DNA of 64,000 nt from Senegalimassilia faecalis (GTDB taxonomy: Bacteria > Actinomycetota > Coriobacteriia > Coriobacteriales > Eggerthellaceae), in the NCBI RefSeq assembly GCF_004135645.1, contig NZ_SDPW01000001.1, positions 62,001 to 126,000 on the forward strand, read 5' to 3'. Positions 44,609 to 53,622 of the stretch are shown here, piece by piece; positions within the stretch are counted from its first letter, which is position 1; the number at the start of each line of letters is the position of its first letter. The notes under the pieces are model-generated. The model did no database searches. It was not told where the DNA came from and saw nothing but the letters and a program-made list of their open reading frames with translations. Made by a program: the position numbers and the translations under genes.

Positions 44609-45796
44609 TTATCGCTTTCTTATGTCTGTTTGCCAGAGCGAGCTGCCGGCATTCTTGATACGTTCGATTGTTTGGGCTCTCAGCGTTCTGCCGAGTCCTT
44701 TGAGTGTGCTTGCAAGAAACCGCTTCGTGTCTACGTCGAGTTTTGACCCGGCTCCCATGACGGTTGCCATATTCGAGGCTAGATTTGTTTGAAATTCCGC
44801 CCAGCTGGTTGCATTTGTTTGCGTTATCAAATCGTAGATGGTTTGAATGAACCGTTCACGCTCAGCAGGCGTTTTGCTTCGTAGCCATGTGTCCAGCGCG
44901 TTGTCGAAGAACTGCGCCGATGCATTGAGGCCTTGCTGGTAGACAAAATCATCACCTTCAACCTGCCACGTGAAGGGGCGGTGCTGAAAGAGAGCGAACG
45001 CCGATGCCTGCACCACTTGGTAATCGTCACGGCGCTCCAAAATCATACCGAATGCGGATGATTCGGGAACCATCTTATGCAGCTTTTGCTCATAAGAAGC
45101 GCTCGAGCGGCGAGGGGAGGGGTCTTCCAAAAACGAGGGCCCATCGTGATCGTACACGGCAATGATTTTCTGGTACGTAGCTCCATCAGTGCACAATGCC
45201 GCATACTGGGCTAAATTGCCCCCTTTGGAGTGTCCGCCTAGTATCAATGGACAATCGGTCGCAGACGATACGCCGGAGAGGTACGCCACCGCCGATCGTT
45301 GAGACGGTATGACGGCTTTGTATGAAAGATTGAAGTCTTCCTTCCAGCCGGTAAGCGTTCCATCGGTGCCACGGAACGCAACGTAAGCTACTTCGCTATA
45401 CTTTCCATAAAAGAAGAACGTTGAAGCGGAAAACTGCTTGTCTACAGCATCGGCCATTTCGTTGGTGAAAAAGGCAATGGTGACGTCGCGATAGCGACGG
45501 CTTGCGCGAAGCGCTGCGATAAACTGCGTGGTCTCATCAGCGTCTTTGAGCCAGCTTCCGCTTGTCAATTGTGTGTGATCGCAAAGTGCAAGGATATCTG
45601 CAATCAAGACGCGTTGTTCGGTATGTGCATCAAGCGTAACATTGGCGCCTGCAAACTGCTCAAGTGGGGAAGCGGTATCGAAGTTGAAATAGCACAAGGA
45701 AGAGAACACCAGCGAATCAACGGGGTTAAACGGCGATTCGGCGAATGTTCTTTGTTCGCGTTCGATATACGTTACGATTGAGTCCATACATTCCAT
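44609..45796 (-). CDS. DUF2974/Mbeg1-like alpha/beta hydrolase
   Basis: A 395-residue cytoplasmic protein. LILGGHSKGGNLAQYAAL is the nucleophile elbow (GHSKG, serine). The order YVAFRGTDGTL, then GHSKGG and an IIAVYDHDGPS segment, matches the DUF2974 family of putative lipases/esterases. The substrate is unknown. menA lies immediately downstream on the strand with 6 bp between, so they may be co-transcribed. Confidence 0.85.
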   Translation of the reverse strand: MECMDSIVTYIEREQRTFAESPFNPVDSLVFSSLCYFNFDTASPLEQFAGANVTLDAHTEQRVLIADILALCDHTQLTSGSWLKDADETTQFIAALRASRRYRDVTIAFFTNEMADAVDKQFSASTFFFYGKYSEVAYVAFRGTDGTLTGWKEDFNLSYKAVIPSQRSAVAYLSGVSSATDCPLILGGHSKGGNLAQYAALCTDGATYQKIIAVYDHDGPSFLEDPSPRRSSASYEQKLHKMVPESSAFGMILERRDDYQVVQASAFALFQHRPFTWQVEGDDFVYQQGLNASAQFFDNALDTWLRSKTPAERERFIQTIYDLITQTNATSWAEFQTNLASNMATVMGAGSKLDVDTKRFLASTLKGLGRTLRAQTIERIKNAGSSLWQTDIRKR

Positions 45797-45828
45797 TCTA
45801 AACGTTTTAGCTGGTTAGGGAGAGCATC

Positions 45829-46260
45829 ATGAAAGTCTGCACGCCGATAACCATTCGTTATGCGGAAACCGACAAAATGGGCGTGGTATACCACGCTAAC
45901 TACCTGCTGTATTTCGAGGACGCTCGCACGCACTTTCTTGAGGCGAACGGGTTTCCGTACAAAAAAATCGAAGATGCTGGGTACATGTCTCCTGTTGTAA
46001 GCTTTACCGCCAACTATGGCCAGCCTCTTCGTTATGGTGATGTTGCTATCGTGCGTACGTGGGTTTCGGAATCAAAGGGTACGAAAACCACGTATTCATA
46101 CGAAGTATTCAAGGAAGGCGACGACTTGGAAACGGCTCGTCCTTGCTGCACCGGTTCGAGCGTGCATTGTCTCGTTTCCTCGGATACGTTCAAGCCGGTA
46201 AGCATCAAACGTGAGATGCCTGAGCTATTTGCGCTCTATGAAAAAATTTGCGAATCGTAA
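45829..46260 (+). CDS. Acyl-CoA thioesterase (YbgC/4-HBT family)
   Basis: A 143-residue hot-dog-fold thioesterase. RYAETDKMGVVYHANYLLYF contains the catalytic aspartate of D-x-x-G-x-V-Y-H-x-N-Y. GGGAGAG precedes the ATG. Stand-alone, divergent from the DUF2974 gene. In a menaquinone context it might be a DHNA-CoA thioesterase, but this is a guess from menA nearby. Confidence 0.9.
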   Translation: MKVCTPITIRYAETDKMGVVYHANYLLYFEDARTHFLEANGFPYKKIEDAGYMSPVVSFTANYGQPLRYGDVAIVRTWVSESKGTKTTYSYEVFKEGDDLETARPCCTGSSVHCLVSSDTFKPVSIKREMPELFALYEKICES

Positions 46261-46539
46261 CCTCTTTGCATAACGCTTAACTATACGCTTTGGCATAACG
46301 CCTCGGGTCTGCAGGCATTTGCTCGAGAAGACCTGTTGCAAGTTAACGTTCATTGACTAACTCTTGAGGATCCCAACGTTGAGCATGCCTTCTGTCGTTT
46401 ACGGCTTCCTGCGTTTCTTGAAAAGGTTTACCGGCTGATAAGGGTGATGCAATAGCCGCAGGGTTGATGCAATAGCCGCGCATTACGCCTTTTTAGTAAC
46501 GCCAGGAGCTCATAGAATTATGATATCGCGATCTGTCTG
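46261..46539. other. Intergenic region with two-copy 15-bp direct repeat
   Basis: TGATGCAATAGCCGC occurs at 46445-46459 and 46465-46479, 20 bp apart start to start. GCATAACGC also occurs twice near 46267 and 46293. No gene seen. Confidence 0.55.
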
Positions 46540-47121
46540 CTAGAGAAGCAGCTGAGCGAACGTCGATTTTGCTTGCTGGTCAACTTCCCATTTCTTGTCT
46601 TGTAACGAAAGCGAGATGGTAATGGGATCGTGCTGCTTGGGTTGAGCGTTTTGTAGGTAATCCAGCGAGTTCTCCGCTATGGTTTGAGAGAGCTCGTCGT
46701 CGGTGAGGTTCGTTCCCGTTCCGTTTGCTGAACTGGTTTCAGCGTCGCTCTTGAGGGTGCTTGTTGCATCTGACAAGCTTTTGCACGTGATAGTTACGGA
46801 TGCTTGAGCGGTAGCTTTATTGGCTTCAATCGAGTTGATTTGATAATCGAACCCATCAAGTAGGGAGCTGCAGAATGATTTTGCATCAATATTTACGTTT
46901 TGCAGCGCCTGTTGCGTGTCTTCGGAAACGAGAGAGCTTATAAATTGATCGTCATGGCTTTTGATGGTTTCAAGCTCAGTGGTAAGGGCTTCGGTGATGC
47001 GCTCTTCATCAGACGGCCCGCATCCGTTGAGTGCGATGATGGCGCAAGAGAGCAAAGCCAGCAGGCTAACGGAGATTAGAAGGCTCTTTGCCTGCAATAG
47101 ATGCATCTTGCTTGAATTCAT
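46540..47121 (-). CDS. Secreted lipoprotein, DUF5105-like
   Basis: A 193-residue lipoprotein. The signal peptide has LLALLSCAIIALNGC ending in the lipobox cysteine. The mature part is low-complexity, Ser/Thr/Glu-rich, resembling the DUF5105 group of Gram-positive lipoproteins, but with low confidence. Start at ATG 47119-47121 after GGAAGG; a much longer upstream frame to 47271 has no support. Confidence 0.75.
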   Translation of the reverse strand: MNSSKMHLLQAKSLLISVSLLALLSCAIIALNGCGPSDEERITEALTTELETIKSHDDQFISSLVSEDTQQALQNVNIDAKSFCSSLLDGFDYQINSIEANKATAQASVTITCKSLSDATSTLKSDAETSSANGTGTNLTDDELSQTIAENSLDYLQNAQPKQHDPITISLSLQDKKWEVDQQAKSTFAQLLL

Positions 47122-47257
47122 ATGAGCCTTCCTGGTTGTTAAGTACATGGTGCAGAAACGATAGAGGCATGAGCAACTAACAATCGAACCTCTGTTCGGT
47201 ATTATACTGAATATTACAAAAGGTTGCAATAGATCGAATCTAGTGAGGGAGAATGAT

Positions 47258-47716
47258 ATGGCTACGTACAATCATGAAGAAATACGTGCTTGGGGCTGGC
47301 TTTTGTCCGAGTTGAAATCCATCGCTCAGCGCGAAGGCGTTGAAGTGACGCTTGACGATGAAGATCTGTATATCACAGCTCCACGGGCTGGGTATCCGTT
47401 GATCATGCGCAAGTTGTTAAGCGCGGCGGCCATTAAGCCAGAAGACGATGCGGTCATTCGCGCAATTGCCGATAATACCGAGCCTGGAGAAGATTATGGC
47501 ACTACGTATCAAAGGCTAACTTTGGAAGACCAAGGCGCGTTGATGCTTGAATCTATGCGCTTTGACTCGAATATGATTTCAGTCGAGGATGCTGCTGCTC
47601 GGCTGTCTGCTTCCGAACAACGCGTACTGTCGTTACTGAAGGATGGAAAGATTCAAGGGCTGAAAATCCACGGCGTGCAGTTCATCTTCGATTCGTCAAT
47701 TCAGAAGATCCAGTAA
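47258..47716 (+). CDS. Hypothetical protein with possible C-terminal helix-turn-helix
   Basis: A 152-residue cytoplasmic protein with no recognised family. The first half is acidic (EEIRAWGWLLSELKS). The last 45 residues, ISVEDAAARLSASEQRVLSL then DGKIQGLKI, look like an excisionase/MerR-type winged helix. The ATG at 47258 follows GGGAG by 6 nt; a GTG at 47243 is a less likely start. Confidence 0.7.
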   Translation: MATYNHEEIRAWGWLLSELKSIAQREGVEVTLDDEDLYITAPRAGYPLIMRKLLSAAAIKPEDDAVIRAIADNTEPGEDYGTTYQRLTLEDQGALMLESMRFDSNMISVEDAAARLSASEQRVLSLLKDGKIQGLKIHGVQFIFDSSIQKIQ

Positions 47717-48173
47717 ACAGTTAGGGTGTTCCTAGAAGTAAGAGTGTCCAGTATGCGCATTGTCGACCACAAGGGGCCTTGGCATAATCATTGCACTACG
47801 AATTAATTTAAAAATGTCTTGCGTGTGAGAATGTTCGGAATGCGATTAGGTGATTAAAGAAGCAAATGACGATTAATGACTATACAAATAGGAAATCCAT
47901 TCACCTATTTTCAGTTAGTTTACATAACATATATTATCGATACATCGTTAACATTCTTCTCGCAGGTTCGCAGGTTCGCAGGTTCGCAGGTTCGCAGGTT
48001 CGCAGGTTCGCAGGTTCGCAGGTTCGCAGGTTCGCAGGTTCGCAGGTTCGCAGGTTCGCGCTATGTTACAGAGCATCCGTATTGAAAGGTTGCCTAAACG
48101 AGATAAGGAGCTTGTTGTCTGCAACAGATTCGGTTGTCCTGTTGCAGACACCAAGGTGCATGCGTAGCTGCGC
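47717..48173. other. AT-rich intergenic region with octanucleotide array
   Basis: About 460 bp between a plus-strand gene and a minus-strand gene. It is notably AT-rich before the array and contains no credible gene. Open frames running through the array are repeats read in three frames. Confidence 0.6.
47962..48057. repeat. Twelve perfect tandem copies of GCAGGTTC
   Basis: Twelve exact 8-bp units (96 bp) with no variation. Because 8 is not a multiple of 3, the array reads as a repeated 8-residue peptide in each frame, and gain or loss of a unit would shift any frame through it. Confidence 0.95.
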
Positions 48174-48764
48174 TTATCCCCAAGCTGATGTGCCGGCTGA
48201 TGTTGCTGCGCCTAAACTTCCGGCTGCTTCACCATACTGACCGCTTTGGAGCATTTCGAGTACTATCGGGTACATAAGATACATTGAGATGCCATTTAGG
48301 ACGAAGGCAACCGCGCATATGATGAGCGCTGTTTTTGCAGACTTCTTCAGTTTTAGTGCCGCTTGAGCGATTGAAGGTTCTTTATTCGCAAGTTCATTAA
48401 GCTTACGATACGCCAAACCTGCGCATATAAGGCCGATGGTTCCTAGAAGCATCCCGCCAATGAGCAAAGACAAAGGTCCTGCAATGTATGCGAACGTGAT
48501 TTTGCTTTGCGCTGATCGCAAGGCCTTCGTGTCTTGCGCATTCGGCTGAAACGTTCGGTTTGCCTCTTGCGAATTGTGCTGAGTTGAATCGATTAGCTGA
48601 GAAGGCCCGTTGCTGCCAATGTCCTTGGCTGTACTCTGCTGAGGTTGGCTCATCAATTCCTTATTGCTTTGCGTATTGTTTTGCAATGCATGAACAGGGT
48701 CATTGAGGGAACCATCTTGTTCGCTGTTGTTTACGCTGTTTTTGCCTGTTTCGTTATCTTTCAT
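48174..48764 (-). CDS. Membrane protein with disordered N-terminus
   Basis: A 196-residue protein. Residues 1-85 are Asn/Gln/Ser-rich and probably disordered and cytoplasmic. Two helices follow (about 88-118 and 142-170). The FAYIAGPLSLLIGGMLLGTI segment resembles DUF4190-type proteins. Function unknown. It lies 9 bp downstream of dut on the same strand. Confidence 0.72.
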   Translation of the reverse strand: MKDNETGKNSVNNSEQDGSLNDPVHALQNNTQSNKELMSQPQQSTAKDIGSNGPSQLIDSTQHNSQEANRTFQPNAQDTKALRSAQSKITFAYIAGPLSLLIGGMLLGTIGLICAGLAYRKLNELANKEPSIAQAALKLKKSAKTALIICAVAFVLNGISMYLMYPIVLEMLQSGQYGEAAGSLGAATSAGTSAWG

Positions 48765-48773
48765 AGATTACTT

Positions 48774-49220
48774 CTACTCGCTAACTCCGCTGCTGCCAAA
48801 ACCACCCTCGCCCCGTTCGGTGTTTGAGAGCACAGCTACGGGCGTGAACGACATATGCGGTACTGGCATGACAACAAGCTGTGCAATACGGTCTCCACCA
48901 TGAATCGTAAACGGTTCATGCGGATCGGTGTTTTGCAAAATGACTTTGAGCTCACCACGGTAATTACTGTCAATGAGACCAGGGGTATTTACAACCGTTA
49001 TGCCGTGCTTGATAGCTAAGCCGCTTCTAGGCAATACGAAGCCTGCATATCCTTCCGGGAGAGCGATTGCAAGCCCTGTGGGCACTAATGCTCGTTCAAA
49101 TGGTTGTAATGTTAGAGATTCGGAAGCGCGTAAATCCATGCCGGCATCTCCGCTGTATGCATAGGATGGAATCTTAGCAGCTTCGTTAAGGGCTTTGATT
49201 TCAATTTTGACTTCTGTCAT
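48774..49220 (-). CDS. dut: Deoxyuridine 5'-triphosphate nucleotidohydrolase
   Basis: A 148-residue trimeric dUTPase. All motifs are visible: SGDAGMDLRA, PRSGLAIKHG, GLIDSNYRGE and the C-terminal RGEGGFGSSG. Coupled to nrdR with a gap of 5 nt, fitting nucleotide metabolism. Confidence 0.96.
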   Translation of the reverse strand: MTEVKIEIKALNEAAKIPSYAYSGDAGMDLRASESLTLQPFERALVPTGLAIALPEGYAGFVLPRSGLAIKHGITVVNTPGLIDSNYRGELKVILQNTDPHEPFTIHGGDRIAQLVVMPVPHMSFTPVAVLSNTERGEGGFGSSGVSE

Positions 49221-49225
49221 AAGCG

Positions 49226-49672
49226 TTATTTCAATCCTTCGAGTGCTGCCGCAAATTCTTCGACATTTTGGAAGTCTTTATAGACGCTGGCAAAACGTAC
49301 ATATGCGACGTCGTCGAGCTTTGCAAGCCTGACAAGCGCCATATCGCCGAGCTCTTTTGAGCCGATTTCGTTTTTAGAGGCATTGCGAAGTTCTGCTTCT
49401 ATGCTGTCGATAAGTGCGCCCAGCTGCTCGGGTGCTATAGGGCGTTTTGCACATGCAATAAGCAATCCTCGCATGAGTTTTTGGCGATCGTATGCTTCCG
49501 AAGATCCGTCGGACTTGATGATGATAAGCGGGCTATCACCGAGACGTTCGTAGGTGGTAAATCGTCTACCGCATGCGAGGCATTCGCGCCTGCGGCGGAT
49601 GGTGCTCCCGTCGTCCGACGGACGTGAGTCAACTACTCTTGATTCAAGATTTCCGCATGCTGGGCATTTCAT
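49226..49672 (-). CDS. nrdR: Ribonucleotide reductase repressor NrdR
   Basis: A 148-residue repressor. The N-terminal Zn ribbon is MKCPACGN and CLACGRRFTT; the ATP-cone follows (SPLIIIKSDGSSEAYDRQKL). Start at ATG 49670-49672, 8 nt after AAGGAG; a GTG nine bases upstream overlaps the ribosome site. Confidence 0.96.
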   Translation of the reverse strand: MKCPACGNLESRVVDSRPSDDGSTIRRRRECLACGRRFTTYERLGDSPLIIIKSDGSSEAYDRQKLMRGLLIACAKRPIAPEQLGALIDSIEAELRNASKNEIGSKELGDMALVRLAKLDDVAYVRFASVYKDFQNVEEFAAALEGLK

Positions 49673-49805
49673 GCTGTGCACTCCTTAGGCTCGACAGCAC
49701 GTAGCCTAACATACTAGATATGGGCTTTGACACCCTTGATAACGAGAGTGCACCAAATCGTAATACTAAATATATGGCGCTACCTGCGATTGATATTTGC
49801 AAGCG

Positions 49806-50132
49806 CTAGAACAGGATAACGGCAAGTGCGATTGCAGTTCCGATTGCGGCAATAGCTGCCGTTTCGCGTCGGGTTGCACATTGAGGAGCAATACCTTTTG
49901 CAGTTCCCGATGAAATTGAAAAAGACTCATCAAGATAGCTTGCAATCAAATGAATGCTCCGCACTGATGCATTGGCGAATCGACGAAGTGAATTGGCTGC
50001 ATGGCGGGGCTGCTGTTGTGCATCAAAGGGTGTTTGCTTGGGAAACGCAATGATGCGCGTGTGACGAATTTCGGCCTGAGGCTTAAGAGCTGCCGACCCA
50101 GCAACTGGGAAAAGACTTTCGCGATGTTGCAT
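49806..50132 (-). CDS. Small SOS-associated membrane protein, function unknown
   Basis: A 108-residue protein with a basic, His/Gln-rich N-terminus and a single C-terminal hydrophobic helix (TAAIAAIGTAIALAVILF). No LysM domain, so it is not a direct YneA homologue. AAGGAGA lies 6 nt upstream of the ATG. The divergent promoter on its strand (TTGACA, 17 bp, TATTAT) has a LexA-box in the spacer. The position, divergent from lexA, is the one that yneA-like division inhibitors occupy in other Gram-positives. A SOS-induced division inhibitor is a reasonable but untested hypothesis. Confidence 0.72.
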   Translation of the reverse strand: MQHRESLFPVAGSAALKPQAEIRHTRIIAFPKQTPFDAQQQPRHAANSLRRFANASVRSIHLIASYLDESFSISSGTAKGIAPQCATRRETAAIAAIGTAIALAVILF

Positions 50133-50157
50133 TTTCTTTCTCCTTTGCCCTTGCGTA

Positions 50158-50226
50158 GAACCTTTGTTCGCATATATAATAAGGCGAACAAAGGTTCATG
50201 TCAATGATTTCTTGAAACATTTGTTC
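50158..50226. promoter_or_regulatory. Three LexA boxes and divergent promoters at lexA
   Basis: GAACCTTTGTTC (50158-50169), GAACAAAGGTTC (50186-50197) and AAACATTTGTTC (50215-50226) fit the Gram-positive LexA consensus GAAC-N4-GTTC. For lexA, TTGCGT (50151) and TATAAT (50175-50180) flank the first box. For the minus-strand gene, TTGACA (complement of 50199-50204) and TATTAT (complement of 50176-50181) flank the second. LexA should repress both. Confidence 0.88.
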
Positions 50227-50254
50227 GTGTTGACTATAGGAGAAAGGAAGGCGC

Positions 50255-50893
50255 ATGTCCGATAAAATTACGAAGCGCCAGCAAGCTGTTCTTGATGTGA
50301 TTGAACAGTGCATTCGCGAAAAGGGCTACGGCCCCACTGTGCGCGAGGTGTGTCAAGCGCTTGGCTTGTCCTCCCCTTCTACCGTGCATGTGCATTTGAA
50401 GGCGCTTGAGGAAAAGGGGCTCATTAAGCGCGATCCTTTGAAATCACGTTCCATTGCGCTTACTTACCCGCTTGATCACACTGAAGAAGCAACAAGTATT
50501 CCGCAGGCTGAATATGACAACCTTGTTACCATTCCCCTTGTTGGCAACGTGGCTGCTGGTATGCCGATACTAGCTGAACAGAACATCACCGATAACATTA
50601 CGCTCCCCACTGAGATTGTTGGTGATGCGCCTTCGTTCATGCTGTCGGTTCGCGGCGAAAGTATGATTAAAGCAGGCATTAACGATGGCGACTACGTTGT
50701 TGTAAAAGAACAGCCCGTTGCGAACAACGGCGATATCGTCGTCGCTATCATTGATGACGGGGCTACGGTTAAGCGATTCTTTAAAGAGCAGGATCATATT
50801 CGCCTTCAGCCGGAAAATTCTTCTATGGAGCCCATCATTACCGCTGATTGCTCTATTGCCGGTAAGGTGGTTGCGGTATTTCGCAGGCTGTAG
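50255..50893 (+). CDS. lexA: LexA repressor
   Basis: A 212-residue SOS repressor. The N-terminal winged HTH reads PTVREVCQALGLSSPSTVHV. The self-cleavage bond is A101-G102 in NVAAGMP; the catalytic dyad is S136 in RGESM and K173 in ATVKRF. AGGAGAAAGGAAGG precedes the ATG. Self-regulation is through the boxes upstream. Confidence 0.97.
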   Translation: MSDKITKRQQAVLDVIEQCIREKGYGPTVREVCQALGLSSPSTVHVHLKALEEKGLIKRDPLKSRSIALTYPLDHTEEATSIPQAEYDNLVTIPLVGNVAAGMPILAEQNITDNITLPTEIVGDAPSFMLSVRGESMIKAGINDGDYVVVKEQPVANNGDIVVAIIDDGATVKRFFKEQDHIRLQPENSSMEPIITADCSIAGKVVAVFRRL

Positions 50894-51204
50894 GTTATAA
50901 CCAGCTGCGGGGTAGAACCGGATGCAGATTGTAGTCAGCTGCTGATTGCGTGTTTGACTGCTAACCGATGATGTCGGGCTGACGGCTGGCAAACTGCGGG
51001 TGAAACAGCTGACAACGCTTCGGCTACCGGGAAGACTTACAGGTTTTTGTCGTAATCGTCCTGCGAATGTTGTTCGATAACTTCGGTGGACGCGTTCGTT
51101 TTTGATTTGGCAATGTAGCTGTTCTGTAATTCGGCAGCTTCGCAACTCCCCTGTTGTTATCGCAGGTTGAATTGCAAAGCTGCCGTTGTTCTCCTGATGG
51201 TTTG
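50894..51204. other. Convergent intergenic region between lexA and hflX
   Basis: About 310 bp. An inverted repeat, CGGCAGCTTCGCAA (51132-51145) and TTGCAAAGCTGCCG (51172-51185), matches at 13 of 14 positions around a 26-nt loop and may terminate both genes. The remainder repeats short CAGCTG-like words without a gene. Confidence 0.5.
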
Positions 51205-52518
51205 CTAGTTTCGCTCTACGACGTAGGGGGCAAAGTCGTTCGCGAAGGCCGGTGGTGCAAGAATAGTCAAATGAGTTCCTGTTTCGGTATGGTCCTCGGT
51301 AAGCACCCTGCATCGTTCGTGGGCTATAGATACCAGGTTTCCCTTGTTGTAAGGAATCAGCACTTCTAGATGGGAATCTTGGGCTGATGCGATGTGGGCG
51401 ATTCTTTCAATAAGCTCATCGATTCCGAAGCCGTCTGCGGCCGAAACCAGCATCGCGTCGTATCGGCGTCTTAACGCTTCGCGCTGTTCTTCTGAAAGCA
51501 GGTCGCATTTATTGAAAACCAGCAACCTGGACAGGGATTGAGCGCCGATCTGGTCGAGCACTTCTTCTACCGCTGATATCTGTCCCTCGAATTCCTCGGA
51601 TGAAGCATCCACAACATGCAGGATAAGGTCCGAACCGGTAATCTCATCAAGCGTTGATTTAAACGCTTCTACCAGCGTGGTGGGCAACTTCTGGATGAAT
51701 CCAACGGTGTCGGTGAGCGTTATTTCTCGACCTTCGGGCAGTTCGTATTTCCTTGTTGTAGAGTCTAGCGTCGCGAACAGCTTGTCGTACGCTAGGACGT
51801 CTGCGTTTGTTAGACGATTCAGCAAGCTGGATTTGCCGGCGTTCGTATAGCCGGCTAGCGATACCTTGAACATGCCGCTTTCGTAGCGAGATTCTCGCTG
51901 AACCGCTCGGACTGCTGCTAGGTGTTCGAGCTCGCGCTTGATTGAGGTGATGCGTTTTCTGACCAAGCGGCGGTCAACTTCAAGCTGGCTTTCGCCTTCG
52001 CCAAATCGCGAGCCCACGCCGCCACCCATGCGGTTTGAGGCCAGGTGGGCCCACATGCCACGCAATCGCGGAAGCAGGTATTGATTCTGTGCGAGCCGAA
52101 CTTGTAGCCTGCCTTCCTTGCTTGTTGCATGCAATGCGAAGATGTCAAGGATGAGAGCGGTTCTGTCGATCACTTTAAGGTCGCGATCAACGGATTTCTC
52201 GAGATTCGATTGCTGCGATGGAGTAAGCTCGTCGTCGAAGATGATAAGATCGGCGCCGTTGGCGCGGCACAGGCTTGCTATCTCCTCCACCTTTCCGCTT
52301 CCTACGAACGTGCGTGGATTTGGGGCATCAAGCTTTTGCGTGGTAACTGCTACGGTGTCTGCGCCTGCGGTGTCGGCCAGGCGTTCGAGTTCGGCTAACG
52401 AAGAACTCAGCGGCCATTGTTGTCCTGGGCGCTCAACGCCTACCAGCACGGCTTTCTCTCGCTTCTGTTCGGCTACGCATCGCGCTCCTTTGACAAGCAC
52501 GGATTCATATTCCGACAT
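51205..52518 (-). CDS. hflX: Ribosome-associated GTPase HflX
   Basis: A 437-residue GTPase that splits or rescues ribosomes under stress. N-terminal HflX domain, then GGGVGSRFGEGE, the P-loop GYTNAGKSSLLN and VFNKCDLL. Start at ATG 52516-52518 after AGGAAGG; the longer frame to 52584 is not supported. Downstream end of the minus-strand dapF/miaA/miaB block. Confidence 0.95.
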   Translation of the reverse strand: MSEYESVLVKGARCVAEQKREKAVLVGVERPGQQWPLSSSLAELERLADTAGADTVAVTTQKLDAPNPRTFVGSGKVEEIASLCRANGADLIIFDDELTPSQQSNLEKSVDRDLKVIDRTALILDIFALHATSKEGRLQVRLAQNQYLLPRLRGMWAHLASNRMGGGVGSRFGEGESQLEVDRRLVRKRITSIKRELEHLAAVRAVQRESRYESGMFKVSLAGYTNAGKSSLLNRLTNADVLAYDKLFATLDSTTRKYELPEGREITLTDTVGFIQKLPTTLVEAFKSTLDEITGSDLILHVVDASSEEFEGQISAVEEVLDQIGAQSLSRLLVFNKCDLLSEEQREALRRRYDAMLVSAADGFGIDELIERIAHIASAQDSHLEVLIPYNKGNLVSIAHERCRVLTEDHTETGTHLTILAPPAFANDFAPYVVERN

Positions 52519-52671
52519 TCGAATACCTTCCTGCTTATAGGTAAGCCTGAGCGCTACATGGAGATGGCTGTAACGTGCTCGCATGTACCATTCGGGCTTG
52601 GAAAAACGAATGAACGCAAGCAGTGGCTTGCGTTCATCGATACTACCATATTCGTATTGCTTGGCTGAGTT

Positions 52672-53592
52672 TTACACTTCCACCGTGCCCTGGAAAGACT
52701 CGACTGCAGGGCCCGTCATCATAACATGGTCGTTCTCGTCCCACAGGATATGAAGCGTGCCGCCTCGAAGCACGATGTCGTTTTCCCTGCCAGAGCGGCC
52801 GGTCAGCGCTGCAGCTACATTCGTGGCGCAAGCGCCGGTTCCGCATGCAAGCGTTTCGCCGCAGCCGCGCTCGAAAACGCGCATATCGATGGCGCCAGAA
52901 CGAACATGCGCAAACTCCACGTTCGTCTTTTCAGGGAAAGCCTCGTGCGACTCGTAGTATGCGCCGATCTTATTCAGATCAAGCGTTGCAAGCGATTTGT
53001 CGTTTGCGTTCGTGAACAGTTCATCGCTCAGTTGCGCGAAATCATCGATGAAGCAGATAGCATGCGGGTTGCCCATGGAAGCGCAGGTGAAAGCAAACGT
53101 ACCCCACGGAGAGGTGATGGCAACGTCCTTTGCAAACGCCGCACCGTCGGCGCTGGTAGCATTCGCGGGAACGTTAACGGGGACATCGCTGGGCTCAAGA
53201 ATGGGATGGCCCATATCGACCGTAGCGCGCGTCATCTTGTCGCGGTCGTCAACCTCGAAGCTGATGGGTTTCGGGCCGGCAAGCGTGTCGGCAACAAACT
53301 GGCCGTCGCTTGCTTGAACGTATCCGCGATCAACGAGATATTTTGCGAAGCAACGCACGCCATTGCCGCACATTTGGGCCAACGTGCCATCGGAATTGAT
53401 GTAATGCATGTAAGCCGCGCATTCGCTGCGCTCTGACGGGCGAACCAGGATGACGCCATCGGCGCCAATGCCGAAATGGCGATCGCACAGCAGGGCAACC
53501 TGTTCTTTCGTCAGGTTGATGTCACGCGAAAAATCATCCATAAAGACGAAGTCGTTGCCAAGCCCGTGAAGCTTTACAAAATCAAGTTCCAT
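52672..53592 (-). CDS. dapF: Diaminopimelate epimerase
   Basis: A 306-residue enzyme that makes meso-DAP for lysine and peptidoglycan. Both catalytic cysteines are present, in QMCGNGVRC and GETLACGTGACA. KLHGLGNDFVFMDD opens the protein. Follows miaA on the same strand. Confidence 0.96.
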   Translation of the reverse strand: MELDFVKLHGLGNDFVFMDDFSRDINLTKEQVALLCDRHFGIGADGVILVRPSERSECAAYMHYINSDGTLAQMCGNGVRCFAKYLVDRGYVQASDGQFVADTLAGPKPISFEVDDRDKMTRATVDMGHPILEPSDVPVNVPANATSADGAAFAKDVAITSPWGTFAFTCASMGNPHAICFIDDFAQLSDELFTNANDKSLATLDLNKIGAYYESHEAFPEKTNVEFAHVRSGAIDMRVFERGCGETLACGTGACATNVAAALTGRSGRENDIVLRGGTLHILWDENDHVMMTGPAVESFQGTVEV

Positions 53593-53622
53593 ATAGTTTT
53601 CTGCACGCTCCTTGTTCGTGTA

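Noticed and set aside
47962-48057. CRISPR array
   Set aside because: The 8-bp units are directly adjacent, with no spacers, and no cas genes are near.
47866-48240. Protein with an 8-residue repeat encoded through the octanucleotide array
   Set aside because: Both strands and several frames stay open only because of the repeat; there is no ribosome site and the flanks do not resemble coding sequence.
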